Origin: Candidatus Pseudothioglobus aerophilus
Lineage (GTDB): Bacteria; Pseudomonadota; Gammaproteobacteria; PS1; Pseudothioglobaceae
Length of the DNA stretch: 41,312 bases
Reading direction: 5' to 3'
Assembly (NCBI GenBank): GCA_014384565.1
Contig: JACNFO010000016.1
Location: 1-41,312 of the forward strand
Part shown: positions 16,885-25,055 of the stretch, piece by piece
How positions within the stretch are numbered: position 1 is the first letter of the stretch
Layout: the number at the start of each line of letters is the position of its first letter
The notes under the pieces: model-generated
Seen by the model: only the letters and a program-made list of their open reading frames with translations
The model's database searches: none
Told to the model about the DNA's origin: nothing
Translations under genes and position numbers: made by a program

Positions 16885-17937
16885 TTAATTTTTAAGCAGT
16901 TTTCCAGTTTTAGAACTGAAAAGTAGGCATAAATTTGCTGGCACACTTGCCATAACGGTTGAACCAATCTTGGCATAATAATTTTTATCAGACTTTATGG
17001 AAATTAAATCACCACCAGCCTTTACTGAAACCATGGTCATATCTCCCAATAACTCCATTGAAAATGCTGCTGCTTTAATCGCTCCCTTACTTTTCACAAT
17101 GGATGCATCTTCCGCTCTAAATCCGAGGGTTATATCGCCAGAATGCTTTTTATTCAGGCCTTCAATTTTTACATTATCACAAGAGAAGACTCCATCTGTT
17201 ATTGTTCCTTTCATCAAGTTCATGGCAGGCGAACCAATAAAGCTTGCAACAAAACTATTGGCAGGAGTATTGTATATTTCTTGAGGCGTTCCAACCTGTT
17301 GGACGAGTCCATTGTTCATAACAACAACACGATCTGCAAGTGTCATTGCCTCAACCTGATCATGTGTTACATAGATTGTTGTTACGCGTAATTTGTGTTG
17401 GAGGTTTTTAATTTGCGCTCGGGTAGAGACGCGTAATTTAGCATCAAGGTTTGAAAGTGGTTCATCCATTAAAAATACTGTCGGCTCTCTAACAATTGCT
17501 CTTGCCAAAGCTACTCTTTGTCTTTGACCCCCAGAAAGCTCTGATGGTTTGCGATGTAAGAAATCATCGAGCTCAACCATTGCAGAAGCCCTCATAACTT
17601 TTTCTTTATGAAGCTCTTTGTCAATATTTCTTACTTTTAATGGGAAGCGAATGTTTTCATATACCGTCATATTTGGATAGAGGGCATATGACTGAAAGAC
17701 CATTGCAACATCACGATCCTTTGGCTCAAGATTATTTACAATCTCACCATTAATCAGCACCTCTCCACTAGTGACAGTTTCAAGTCCAGCAATCATTCGC
17801 ATTGTAGTAGTTTTTCCACAGCCTGATGGCCCAAGTAATACCAAAAACTCTTCGTCAGGAATAGTAAGGTTAAAGTTATCTACACCAACGAAATCACCCC
17901 AACGCTTCGTAATGTTTTTTAGTTCAATTTTAGCCAT
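16885..17937 (-). CDS. ABC transporter ATP-binding protein, UgpC/MalK type
   Basis: 350 residues with Walker A GPSGCGKTT (about 36-44), signature LSGGQRQRVALARA (about 134-147), Walker B VFLMDEPLSNLDA with the D-loop, and the switch His in VTHDQVEAM. It ends in the TOBE domain of the MalK/UgpC group. It should energise the importer formed by the binding protein and permeases at 2513-5749, which lack an ATPase of their own. It is the first gene of a twelve-gene operon under the same promoter/operator as the transport operon. No Shine-Dalgarno sequence is evident before ATG 17937. Confidence 0.93.
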   Translation of the reverse strand: MAKIELKNITKRWGDFVGVDNFNLTIPDEEFLVLLGPSGCGKTTTMRMIAGLETVTSGEVLINGEIVNNLEPKDRDVAMVFQSYALYPNMTVYENIRFPLKVRNIDKELHKEKVMRASAMVELDDFLHRKPSELSGGQRQRVALARAIVREPTVFLMDEPLSNLDAKLRVSTRAQIKNLQHKLRVTTIYVTHDQVEAMTLADRVVVMNNGLVQQVGTPQEIYNTPANSFVASFIGSPAMNLMKGTITDGVFSCDNVKIEGLNKKHSGDITLGFRAEDASIVKSKGAIKAAAFSMELLGDMTMVSVKAGGDLISIKSDKNYYAKIGSTVMASVPANLCLLFSSKTGKLLKN

Positions 17938-17984
17938 ATTTTTTTATGTATACTGTTTTAAGAAAATTGCATAGAAAGGTCGTA

Positions 17985-18014
17985 ATGCATACGATTGCAA
18001 AATATTATATCACA
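17985..18014 (-). promoter_or_regulatory. Extended -10 promoter overlapped by LacI-type operator (catabolic operon)
   Basis: This is the second copy of the element at 5816-5845. Positions 17986-18014 match 5817-5845 at 28 of 29 bases. On the minus strand TGATATAAT (18004-18012) is followed by the CG-centred dyad ATGCATACGATTGCAA (17985-18000, plus reading). It drives the ATPase operon, and its position between divergent genes could also affect BKACE. Confidence 0.75.
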
Positions 18015-18039
18015 TGCTATTTTTTTTTGATAGTGATGT

Positions 18040-18079
18040 TGAAATCGTATTTAAATTTCTACTATTAGAAATCGATTTC
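18040..18079. promoter_or_regulatory. Possible auxiliary operator sites upstream of BKACE
   Basis: Two further CG-centred sites lie between the main operator and the BKACE start. One is TGAAATCGTATTTA (18040-18053), matching TGCAATCGTATGCA at 11 of 14 positions. The other is a perfect 12-bp palindrome GAAATCGATTTC (18068-18079). Their spacing from the main dyad (about 53 bp and then 27 bp) would allow looping or control of the divergent plus-strand promoter. Binding is inferred only. Confidence 0.4.
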
Positions 18080-18125
18080 AGTAATATATAGATTAATATA
18101 ATAAACATAAATTTGGAGAAATCAT

Positions 18126-19037
18126 ATGACTAACCTTCAACCATCTCGAGAAGTTTTTATTACTTGCGCCGTTACAGGGTCCGGAGATACTACGGGAAAA
18201 TCTGATAAAGTTCCTATTACGCCTCAACAAATAGCTGATTCATGTATCGGGGCAGCTCAAGCTGGCGCCGCCATTGTTCATATTCATGTTCGCAACCCAA
18301 AAACAGGAGTTCCCGCTCGAGACCCAAAGCTCTATGCTGAAGTTGTAAGCATTATTCGTGAGTCAAAGGTTGATATGGTGCTCAATCTAACAGCAGGAAT
18401 GGGTGGAGATTTAGTATTTGGCTCTGCTGAAAAGCCTTTGCCATTAAATAATGAAGGCACCGATATGGTAGGCGCAACTGAAAGGCTTGACCATGTTAGA
18501 CAAATACTTCCTGAGATCTGCACTATTGATTGCGGAACAATGAATTTTGGCGAAGGCGGTTATGTTATGACCAATACTCCAGCAGTCCTTAAGGAAATGG
18601 CAAGACAAGTTCAAGAACTTGGGGTTAGGCCTGAAATAGAAGTCTTTGATACTGGTCATTTACAGCTTGCCATATGGCTAAAGGAGCAGGGCTTAATTGA
18701 TGATCCTGTTATGATTCAGTTATGTATGGGTATTCCATGGGGCGCTCCTGATGACTTAAACACCTTCCTTGCAATGACATCAAATATTCCAAAAGATTGG
18801 ACATTTTCTGCCTTCTCAATTGGTAGAAATCAGTTGCCTTATGTGGCTATGGCCATCCTAGCAGGGGGTAATATTCGTGTTGGGCTTGAAGACAATCTTT
18901 ATCTAAAACGTGGCGTTTTTGCTACCAATGCAGACCTTGTAAAGAAGGCTGTTCAGACAGCAGAGGGCATGGGCTGCACTATTATAGGGCCAGATCAAGT
19001 CCGAGATAATATGAAACTCGAAAAGCGCTGGGGCTAG
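18126..19037 (+). CDS. BKACE-family beta-keto acid cleavage enzyme (probable 3-dehydrocarnitine cleavage enzyme)
   Basis: 303 residues of the DUF849/BKACE zinc family. The zinc ligands are recognisable as His52 and His54 (HIHVRNP) and Glu255 (GLEDNLYL). BKACE enzymes condense a beta-keto acid with acetyl-CoA and cleave it to acetoacetate plus a new CoA ester. Because the next gene is a carnitine 3-dehydrogenase fused to a thioesterase, the expected reaction is 3-dehydrocarnitine plus acetyl-CoA to betainyl-CoA plus acetoacetate. GGAGA precedes the ATG. The family call is firm; the substrate is inferred from the neighbour. Confidence 0.9.
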   Translation: MTNLQPSREVFITCAVTGSGDTTGKSDKVPITPQQIADSCIGAAQAGAAIVHIHVRNPKTGVPARDPKLYAEVVSIIRESKVDMVLNLTAGMGGDLVFGSAEKPLPLNNEGTDMVGATERLDHVRQILPEICTIDCGTMNFGEGGYVMTNTPAVLKEMARQVQELGVRPEIEVFDTGHLQLAIWLKEQGLIDDPVMIQLCMGIPWGAPDDLNTFLAMTSNIPKDWTFSAFSIGRNQLPYVAMAILAGGNIRVGLEDNLYLKRGVFATNADLVKKAVQTAEGMGCTIIGPDQVRDNMKLEKRWG

Positions 19038-19039
19038 AT

Positions 19040-20518
19040 ATGAAAAGTATCAAGGCGGCAGGAGTTATTGGTGCAGGCGTTATTGGAAGTGGATGGATAG
19101 CTAGATTATTACTCAACGGGATTGACGTTTTTGTCTATGACCCCTCCAAAGAAGCACCAAAATATGTCAATAAAGTTATTGATAATGCCGAGCGAGCATA
19201 TAAAAAATTGCTCACCTCCAATCTACCTAAAAAGGGCAAGCTATTATTTTCTGCCTCAATTTCAGAAGTTGCAAAGTCTTGTGAGTTAATTATTGAAGCT
19301 GTTCCAGAAAGGCTTTCAATTAAGCAATCGGCCTATGAGGAAATTGAGTCAAGCGCAGACAAAAATCTAGTCATAGCATCGTCAACTTCTGGCATTCTTC
19401 CTTCAGATTTACAAGCAAAAATGAAACACCCTGAAAGGCTTCTAGTTGCCCATCCATTTAACCCAGTCTACCTCTTGCCATTAGTTGAAATTGTTGGCGG
19501 TTCTAAAACATCCAAAAATGTCATCGAGGAAACTAGTAAAATTTTTACCAATATTGGTATGTTCCCACTTCATATCAAAAAAGAAATTCCTGCTTTTATT
19601 GCAGATAGACTTCTTGAGTCAGTATGGCGAGAAGCCTTATGGCTCGTAAATGATGACATAGCAACAACTGAAGAAATTGATGATGCAATTCGCTATGGCT
19701 TTGGCCTTCGATGGGCACAAATGGGATTATTTGAAACCTATAGATTAGCAGGTGGTGAAGCTGGCATGCGTCACTTCATATCACAGTTTGGGCCTTGCCT
19801 TGAATGGCCCTGGACTCACCTAATGGATGTTCCTGAATTTACTGATGAATTAATAGAAAAGGTATCCAGTCAATCTGACCACCAATCGGGGCAATTTAGC
19901 ATTGACCAGCTAATGGAAAAACGTGATGATAACTTGGTCGATTTTTTAAAAGTTTTAAAAGACAATCAGTGGGGTGCTGGAAACTCTCTCAAAGAATTTG
20001 ATGCAAGCTTGTCAGGTTCAATTAATAAACTAGAATTTTCAGAACTAAATTTATCAAGCCCCTTACCCACCTATGTCACCAAAGTACCAAAAGAGTGGGC
20101 TGACTATAACGGTCATATGACAGAAGCACGTTATCTTGAATGCTTTTCAGAGGCAACCACAGAGATGATGTCTATTATCGGCGCAGACGAAGAATACATT
20201 TTAAACATAGGATCTTATTTTACAGTTGAGACTCATATTCGCCACTTGGATGAGGTTCAAATTGGAGAAAGTATAAAAGCCAAAACTCAGGTTATCTTTG
20301 GAGAAAATAAAAAACTTCACTTATTTCATTGGCTCAATCATGAGGACGGCAGACTATTAGCAACTGCTGAGCATATGCTCATTCATGTCGATCTTAAAAC
20401 ACGGGGTGCAAGCATGCCAAATGATTTGGTCTTGAAGCGAATGGGATTAGTTTATGAAGCACACAAAAAACTACCAAGACCAGAAGGCATAAACCGCGCA
20501 GTTGGAGATAAATTTTAA
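19040..20518 (+). CDS. lcdH: L-carnitine 3-dehydrogenase fused to betainyl-CoA thioesterase
   Basis: 492 residues. Residues 1 to about 325 match L-carnitine dehydrogenase as I recall it: GAGVIGSG (11-18) for NAD, HPFNPVYLLPLVEIVGG, FIADRLLESVWREAL, and AGGEAGMRHFISQFGP. Residues from about 345 form a hotdog-fold thioesterase (WADYNGHMTEARYLE.. then the ETHIRHLDEV strand). Known free-standing LcdH is about 320 residues, so this is the bifunctional form. With BKACE it should convert carnitine to glycine betaine, oxidising the 3-hydroxyl and later hydrolysing betainyl-CoA. It starts 2 nt after BKACE. No betaine demethylation genes follow in the window. Confidence 0.92.
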   Translation: MKSIKAAGVIGAGVIGSGWIARLLLNGIDVFVYDPSKEAPKYVNKVIDNAERAYKKLLTSNLPKKGKLLFSASISEVAKSCELIIEAVPERLSIKQSAYEEIESSADKNLVIASSTSGILPSDLQAKMKHPERLLVAHPFNPVYLLPLVEIVGGSKTSKNVIEETSKIFTNIGMFPLHIKKEIPAFIADRLLESVWREALWLVNDDIATTEEIDDAIRYGFGLRWAQMGLFETYRLAGGEAGMRHFISQFGPCLEWPWTHLMDVPEFTDELIEKVSSQSDHQSGQFSIDQLMEKRDDNLVDFLKVLKDNQWGAGNSLKEFDASLSGSINKLEFSELNLSSPLPTYVTKVPKEWADYNGHMTEARYLECFSEATTEMMSIIGADEEYILNIGSYFTVETHIRHLDEVQIGESIKAKTQVIFGENKKLHLFHWLNHEDGRLLATAEHMLIHVDLKTRGASMPNDLVLKRMGLVYEAHKKLPRPEGINRAVGDKF

Positions 20519-20537
20519 TACTACTTTTCAGATGAAC

Positions 20538-21149
20538 CTAAAGTGCTCTGGTTAAGCTCATTACTTGGCCAGTAATTGGTGCTGAGATAGTTCGGCGATA
20601 CGCATGAATAATGCTTTCATTCGAAGTTGGCTCAAAGCCATCAAAAAGCATTCCATAGTGGTCAACTGAATTTTCAATAATAGATGGTGAGACTACATTT
20701 ATTCTTAATTTTCCAGCATACTCGGCTGCCAATGTTGAAACGCACATATTAAGGGCACCATTAGCTGCAGCGGCGCATGAACCGGCAATAATTGGCTCAT
20801 CACCAATAATTCCGCTTGTCAGGGTGATGGATCCATTTTCACTGAGAAAAGGTATGGCTGCTTTTGCTAAATTTAATTGACTAAAGCATTTGGTAGAAAG
20901 GCCAGCAGCAAAGTCATCCATTGTAAGCTCTTCAAAAGTCTTAAAAGGAGTGCCTCCAATACAAGATACCAATCCGTCAAATGGACCAACAGAAGCTAAA
21001 ACATCACTAACACTTTCAAAATCAAAAGCGTCAATCTTTAATTCTGGTCCAGACCTTCCAGCTCTTATAACTTCATAGTCTTTCTGTAAACCTTTAACTA
21101 CTACTCTACCAAGTTTTCCAGTTGCGCCAACTACTATAATTTTTTTCAT
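20538..21149 (-). CDS. Atypical short SDR-family protein
   Basis: 203 residues with an N-terminal Rossmann motif VGATGKLGR and the serine-containing LTSGIIGDEP strand. The position of the usual YxxxK catalytic motif reads AAAAN (in SCAAAANGALN), so Tyr and Lys are both missing. A family of about 200-residue SDR-like proteins with the same TSGI.DEP and NGAL pattern exists, so this is a family trait and not decay. It may bind NAD(P) without classical catalysis, or use other residues. It is convergent with lcdH and 47 nt downstream of the acyltransferase gene, on the same strand as that gene. Confidence 0.8.
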   Translation of the reverse strand: MKKIIVVGATGKLGRVVVKGLQKDYEVIRAGRSGPELKIDAFDFESVSDVLASVGPFDGLVSCIGGTPFKTFEELTMDDFAAGLSTKCFSQLNLAKAAIPFLSENGSITLTSGIIGDEPIIAGSCAAAANGALNMCVSTLAAEYAGKLRINVVSPSIIENSVDHYGMLFDGFEPTSNESIIHAYRRTISAPITGQVMSLTRAL

Positions 21150-21196
21150 TTAAAGCCTTTTAATATTTAGTTGAAATAATAAATAGAATCTTATCA

Positions 21197-21778
21197 TTAA
21201 AAAAGCAACTTGCCAATAGATGACTTTACTGCATTTCTGTTTGTTTCAGAAGTGAGGGGCTTTCCAATAGTGACATTGACACTCCTTCGTAAGTTAAATT
21301 TCTTTTTCTTTTTAATTGATTTTGGAGCTTTTGAAAAGAAACTACCCCACATATTATTTATTGCAAAAGGAACCACAACTGCATTATCTTTGCATTCAGC
21401 TAATATTTTTTCAAAGCCCCTTTTCAAATCACTCAATTCCCCTGTGGTGGAAATATGACCTTCAGGAAATATTCCAACAACGCAATCATCATTTAGCAAG
21501 TTGATAATATTTTGCATTGCATTACGACTATTTTCAGGTCTTATTGATACCGCACCAACCCCCCTTAGAATCCAATTAAATATTGGCTTACGATAGTAAT
21601 CATCATGCACAACAAATCGAATCGTTCTTGGTATTGCCCACTGAATTAAAGCAAAATCTATCCAACTAATGTGATTACCTAAAAGAAGAACAGGTCCATT
21701 TTTAGGTAAATTATCTAAACCAGTTACCTTTAGTCGATATCGCCACCCAAACAATAAGATGCCTACAATTTGCCTCAT
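21197..21778 (-). CDS. PlsC-type 1-acylglycerol-3-phosphate acyltransferase family protein
   Basis: 193 residues. The acyltransferase HxxxxD motif is His36-Asp41 (NHISWID), and FPEGHISTTG supplies the second conserved block. One N-terminal hydrophobic segment suggests membrane attachment. It starts 2 nt after the stop of the LplT-like MFS gene, so the two are translationally linked. In E. coli, LplT flips lysophospholipid inward and Aas (acyltransferase fused to an acyl-ACP synthetase) reacylates it. Here an acyltransferase-only partner is present. Lysophospholipid repair is the likely role; phosphatidate synthesis is an alternative. Confidence 0.87.
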   Translation of the reverse strand: MRQIVGILLFGWRYRLKVTGLDNLPKNGPVLLLGNHISWIDFALIQWAIPRTIRFVVHDDYYRKPIFNWILRGVGAVSIRPENSRNAMQNIINLLNDDCVVGIFPEGHISTTGELSDLKRGFEKILAECKDNAVVVPFAINNMWGSFFSKAPKSIKKKKKFNLRRSVNVTIGKPLTSETNRNAVKSSIGKLLF

Positions 21779-21780
21779 GA

Positions 21781-23079
21781 CTAAAGAATAGTTTTCAGTT
21801 TTTTAAGAACAACACTAAATCCTGCTACCGCAATAAATGCGTTAAAGTAAAGTATAAACTCACTTCCAAAATTTAGGTTTGCAAGAATCATTGTAAAAAT
21901 CAAAAGGGTAATCATAGCAATATTTTGAAGCCAGTTTTTACCAGCTAGCATGCTTCCAAGCGAGTCTTCAGGAGAGTTCGCTTGCATCAGTGCATTGAGA
22001 GGGATAATCATCATTCCTGCGCCAACACCAAACATAAGAATGACGGCAGTTACTAAAATTAAGGCAGTAGAATCTGGAATAAAACTTAGGCTCGAAATTA
22101 CGGGGATTAGAATTGAACAAACTGTAATCATTATGGAGCCGGTATAGATATTATTAATACGTATGAAATTGAGACTTTTTCTGCCAGATAAAAAAGCGCC
22201 AATCATAATTCCAAATACAGAGGAGGCTAACATCGCATTCACAATAAGAGGGCTTTCGACGCCAAAATTAACTTTTGCATGAGCTGGTATAACAGCCACT
22301 AAGTTTTGTGACATGCCCCAAAAGATCGCTGTCCCTAAAATAGAATACCAAACAATTTCATTACTCCTCATGGCATTAAAGTTAGTCATTAAGTAATGAA
22401 AAGAAACAAATTTCTTTATAGAAAATTTAGCCTGGCTTAACTTTGTTGGATAGAGGCGTGTTCCAAGTGTTGCTAAAAACTCAACCAATGAAAGCCCAAC
22501 AAGAACCCAGCCTACTGGCGCTATTTTCATTAATATTTCTTCAGGGGTAGTTGCTTGCATTGTTCCCAGATAAGCTTCGAATAAGTATGAGAAAAAAACC
22601 GTGCCCATCAAAATTGCTATTAATACCACTGAAGAGTGAAAGGCATTACCCCTACTAAGGCCTGCCTTGCTAAGGCACTCTTTAATGTAGCCCATTTTTG
22701 CGGGAGAATAAATTGCACTCTGAGTCGCAAGAAGCAAGGTAAAGCCAAATGCAACTTGATATAAACCGTTGTAATAACAATAGGTAATTGCTAAGGTAAT
22801 TAAGACAGCAGAAAATGCGCTATAGCGCATGATACTTGTCTTTGCAAATTTATCAGAAAGGTAGCCTGACAATGTAAATAACATGATAAATGGCACTAAA
22901 ATCATTGCGTTTACAACAGCAGTTAAAATAATTTGCTGCTGCTCGCCATATATCATAAAGATTGTATTTTGAATTATGATCTTATGGCCTAGGTCGACAA
23001 ATGCATTGAGAAAAACTGCAACTAGGTAAACGGAAAATATGACTGAACGCCCTTTATCGATCTGTTGATTTTCTTGCAT
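21781..23079 (-). CDS. MFS transporter, LplT-like (lysophospholipid transporter family)
   Basis: 432 residues with about 12 membrane helices. Conserved MFS loop features include SGYLSDKFAKTSIMRYS between helices 2 and 3. The stretch IYSPAKMGYIKECL and the following helix are typical of the LplT and MFS/acyltransferase fusion group. It precedes the PlsC-like gene by 2 nt, which supports a lysophospholipid flipping and reacylation pair. A GGTGG site precedes ATG 23079. An 80-bp gap separates it from trpB, so it may have its own promoter there; a TATACT hexamer is visible but no clear -35. Confidence 0.82.
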   Translation of the reverse strand: MQENQQIDKGRSVIFSVYLVAVFLNAFVDLGHKIIIQNTIFMIYGEQQQIILTAVVNAMILVPFIMLFTLSGYLSDKFAKTSIMRYSAFSAVLITLAITYCYYNGLYQVAFGFTLLLATQSAIYSPAKMGYIKECLSKAGLSRGNAFHSSVVLIAILMGTVFFSYLFEAYLGTMQATTPEEILMKIAPVGWVLVGLSLVEFLATLGTRLYPTKLSQAKFSIKKFVSFHYLMTNFNAMRSNEIVWYSILGTAIFWGMSQNLVAVIPAHAKVNFGVESPLIVNAMLASSVFGIMIGAFLSGRKSLNFIRINNIYTGSIMITVCSILIPVISSLSFIPDSTALILVTAVILMFGVGAGMMIIPLNALMQANSPEDSLGSMLAGKNWLQNIAMITLLIFTMILANLNFGSEFILYFNAFIAVAGFSVVLKKLKTIL

Positions 23080-23159
23080 AATCCACCAAACTATAATTTA
23101 TATAATCAATAGTATAAGAGAATTTTTAGAGAATTAGGGCTTAATACTTTAACTCGTTC

Positions 23160-24362
23160 TTAGAACTCAAGCCCCTCAACCTCAGCAATGGTCTGCATGT
23201 CTTTATCACCTCTACCTGAGAGGTTAATAATAATAGTTTTATCACTAGACCATTGTTTTGCAAGTTTAACCGCATACGCTATAGCATGAGATGGCTCAAG
23301 CGCTGGAATAATGCCTTCAACCTCTGTAAGAAGATGGAAGGCTTCTAAAGCTTCTTTGTCTGTTATTGCAACATACTCTGCTCTTCCAATATCTTTCAGA
23401 TAGGCATGCTCTGGACCAACACCAGGATAATCAAGTCCAGCTGAAATGGAGTGACCCTCTATAATTTGGCCATCTTCATTTTCCATCAAATATGTTCTAT
23501 TACCATGCAGCACACCGACACTTCCAGCAGTAAGCGGAGCTGCATGAGCATCTGGACCTAAGTCAATTCCACGTCCGCCCGCCTCAACACCAATAATTTT
23601 TACTGATGTATCTTCAATAAATGGATAAAAAAGCCCAATTGCATTTGAGCCTCCTCCAACACATGCAATTATTGCATCTGGTAAACCACCCACTTGCTCA
23701 TTAAATTGCTCTTTCGCCTCTTTACCAATAACACTTTGAAAGTCTCTCACCATCATAGGGTAGGGATGAGGGCCAGCGACTGTTCCAATAATATAATAAG
23801 TATTATCAATATTAGTTACCCAATCACGCATTGCCTCATTCAGGGCGTCTTTCAGTGTTTTAGAGCCTGAAGAAACTGGCACAACCGTTGCCCCAAGTAA
23901 CTTCATACGGTAAACATTCTGCGCCTGCCTAACAACATCAACTTCGCCCATATACACAACACATTCAAGGCCAAGTCTTGCAGCAATAGTTGCCGATGCA
24001 ACACCATGCTGTCCAGCTCCTGTTTCAGCAATAATTCTTGTTTTGCCCATTCTCTGAGCGAGTAACGCTTGCCCTATAGTGTTGTTAATCTTATGAGCAC
24101 CTGTGTGATTTAAGTCTTCGCGTTTCAAATAAATTTGAGCACCACCAAGCTTCTTGGATAGGTTTTTTGCATGATAAAGTGGAGTTTCACGTCCCACATA
24201 ATGCTTTAGATCATCCTCAAACTCTTTTAAAAAGTCAGGATCATCTTTATATTTATCATAAGCATCTTTTAGCTCAGTGACAGCAGTCATTAGGGTCTCT
24301 GCTACAAAGACTCCTCCATATTGATCAAAATGACCTTTATCATCTGGTAGGTTATAGCTCAT
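23160..24362 (-). CDS. trpB: Tryptophan synthase beta subunit
   Basis: 400 residues, usual length. The PLP lysine is in [14 protein letters not shown], the phosphate-binding loop is GGGSNAIG, and the C-terminal [10 protein letters not shown] and NLSGRGDKD segments are typical. It condenses indole with serine to make tryptophan. The ATG overlaps the trpF stop (ATGA). The alpha subunit gene trpA, usually next to trpB, does not follow; an LplT-like transporter does. trpA must be elsewhere if the synthase is complete. Confidence 0.97.
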   Translation of the reverse strand: MSYNLPDDKGHFDQYGGVFVAETLMTAVTELKDAYDKYKDDPDFLKEFEDDLKHYVGRETPLYHAKNLSKKLGGAQIYLKREDLNHTGAHKINNTIGQALLAQRMGKTRIIAETGAGQHGVASATIAARLGLECVVYMGEVDVVRQAQNVYRMKLLGATVVPVSSGSKTLKDALNEAMRDWVTNIDNTYYIIGTVAGPHPYPMMVRDFQSVIGKEAKEQFNEQVGGLPDAIIACVGGGSNAIGLFYPFIEDTSVKIIGVEAGGRGIDLGPDAHAAPLTAGSVGVLHGNRTYLMENEDGQIIEGHSISAGLDYPGVGPEHAYLKDIGRAEYVAITDKEALEAFHLLTEVEGIIPALEPSHAIAYAVKLAKQWSSDKTIIINLSGRGDKDMQTIAEVEGLEF

Positions 24363-24970
24363 GAATGAACACTTCGGATAAAAGCTAATATTTTATCAAT
24401 ATCTTTAACCCCTGGTGAACTTTCCACTCCACTTGAGGCATCAACTGCATATGGATTTACTTGACTAATTGCATCTGAGACATTTTCTGAATTAAGACCA
24501 CCAGCAAGAATAATTGGTAAATCTATATTGACTCGCGCCAGCATCCAGTCAAAAACCTCTCCAGTGCCTCCATAACTATTAGGGTTATGTGAATCCAGAA
24601 GAAGTGCGCTTGCTTCTGAAAAATTATCAGCTAATTGAACTACATTGGTCTTGGGCGTTACTCTCAAGGACTTTATAAAAGGCATTTGATATTGAGTACA
24701 ATCCCCCACTACCTCGTCTCCATGAAATTGCAAAGTGTCCAGAGGGACCTCACATAAAACCTCATCAATGAAGCTTGGATTTGCATTAACAAAAAGTCCC
24801 ACTCGATTTACAAACGGTGGGAGAGCTGCGACTATTTCTCGTGCTCTTTGAATATCAACATTACGCGGAGACTTATCATAAAAGACCAAACCAATTGCAT
24901 CAACACCAGCTAAAGCCGCGTCTCTTGCATTTTCAGCATTGGTGAACCCACAAATCTTAACTCTAGTCAT
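24359..24970 (-). CDS. trpF: Phosphoribosylanthranilate isomerase
   Basis: 203 residues from ATG 24970, giving the family-typical start [11 protein letters not shown]; an in-frame start at 25000 would add ten residues with no counterpart. Catalytic residues are present: Cys in KICGFT and Asp in the C-terminal AVDASSGVE segment. It isomerises N-(5-phosphoribosyl)anthranilate in tryptophan synthesis. It overlaps trpB by 4 nt, an operon pairing that suggests coupled expression. The gene lies 85 nt downstream of topA on the same strand. Confidence 0.95.
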   Translation of the reverse strand: MTRVKICGFTNAENARDAALAGVDAIGLVFYDKSPRNVDIQRAREIVAALPPFVNRVGLFVNANPSFIDEVLCEVPLDTLQFHGDEVVGDCTQYQMPFIKSLRVTPKTNVVQLADNFSEASALLLDSHNPNSYGGTGEVFDWMLARVNIDLPIILAGGLNSENVSDAISQVNPYAVDASSGVESSPGVKDIDKILAFIRSVHS

Positions 24971-25055
24971 CGGAATTACCATTAGCTTTATCAAGTGCAA
25001 ATTTTTTCATAGCGTTACCTAGTATTTAATACAAATAGCTAAGAAAGCTTGAGAT

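Noticed and set aside
1-20518. Recently acquired genomic island bounded by mobile elements
   Set aside because: No integrase, transposase, tRNA or direct-repeat boundary was seen, and base composition looks like the core genes by eye.
20538-21149. Loss of YxxxK in the short SDR as a sign of a pseudogene
   Set aside because: The reading frame is intact, and the same substitution pattern characterises a known group of short SDR-like proteins.
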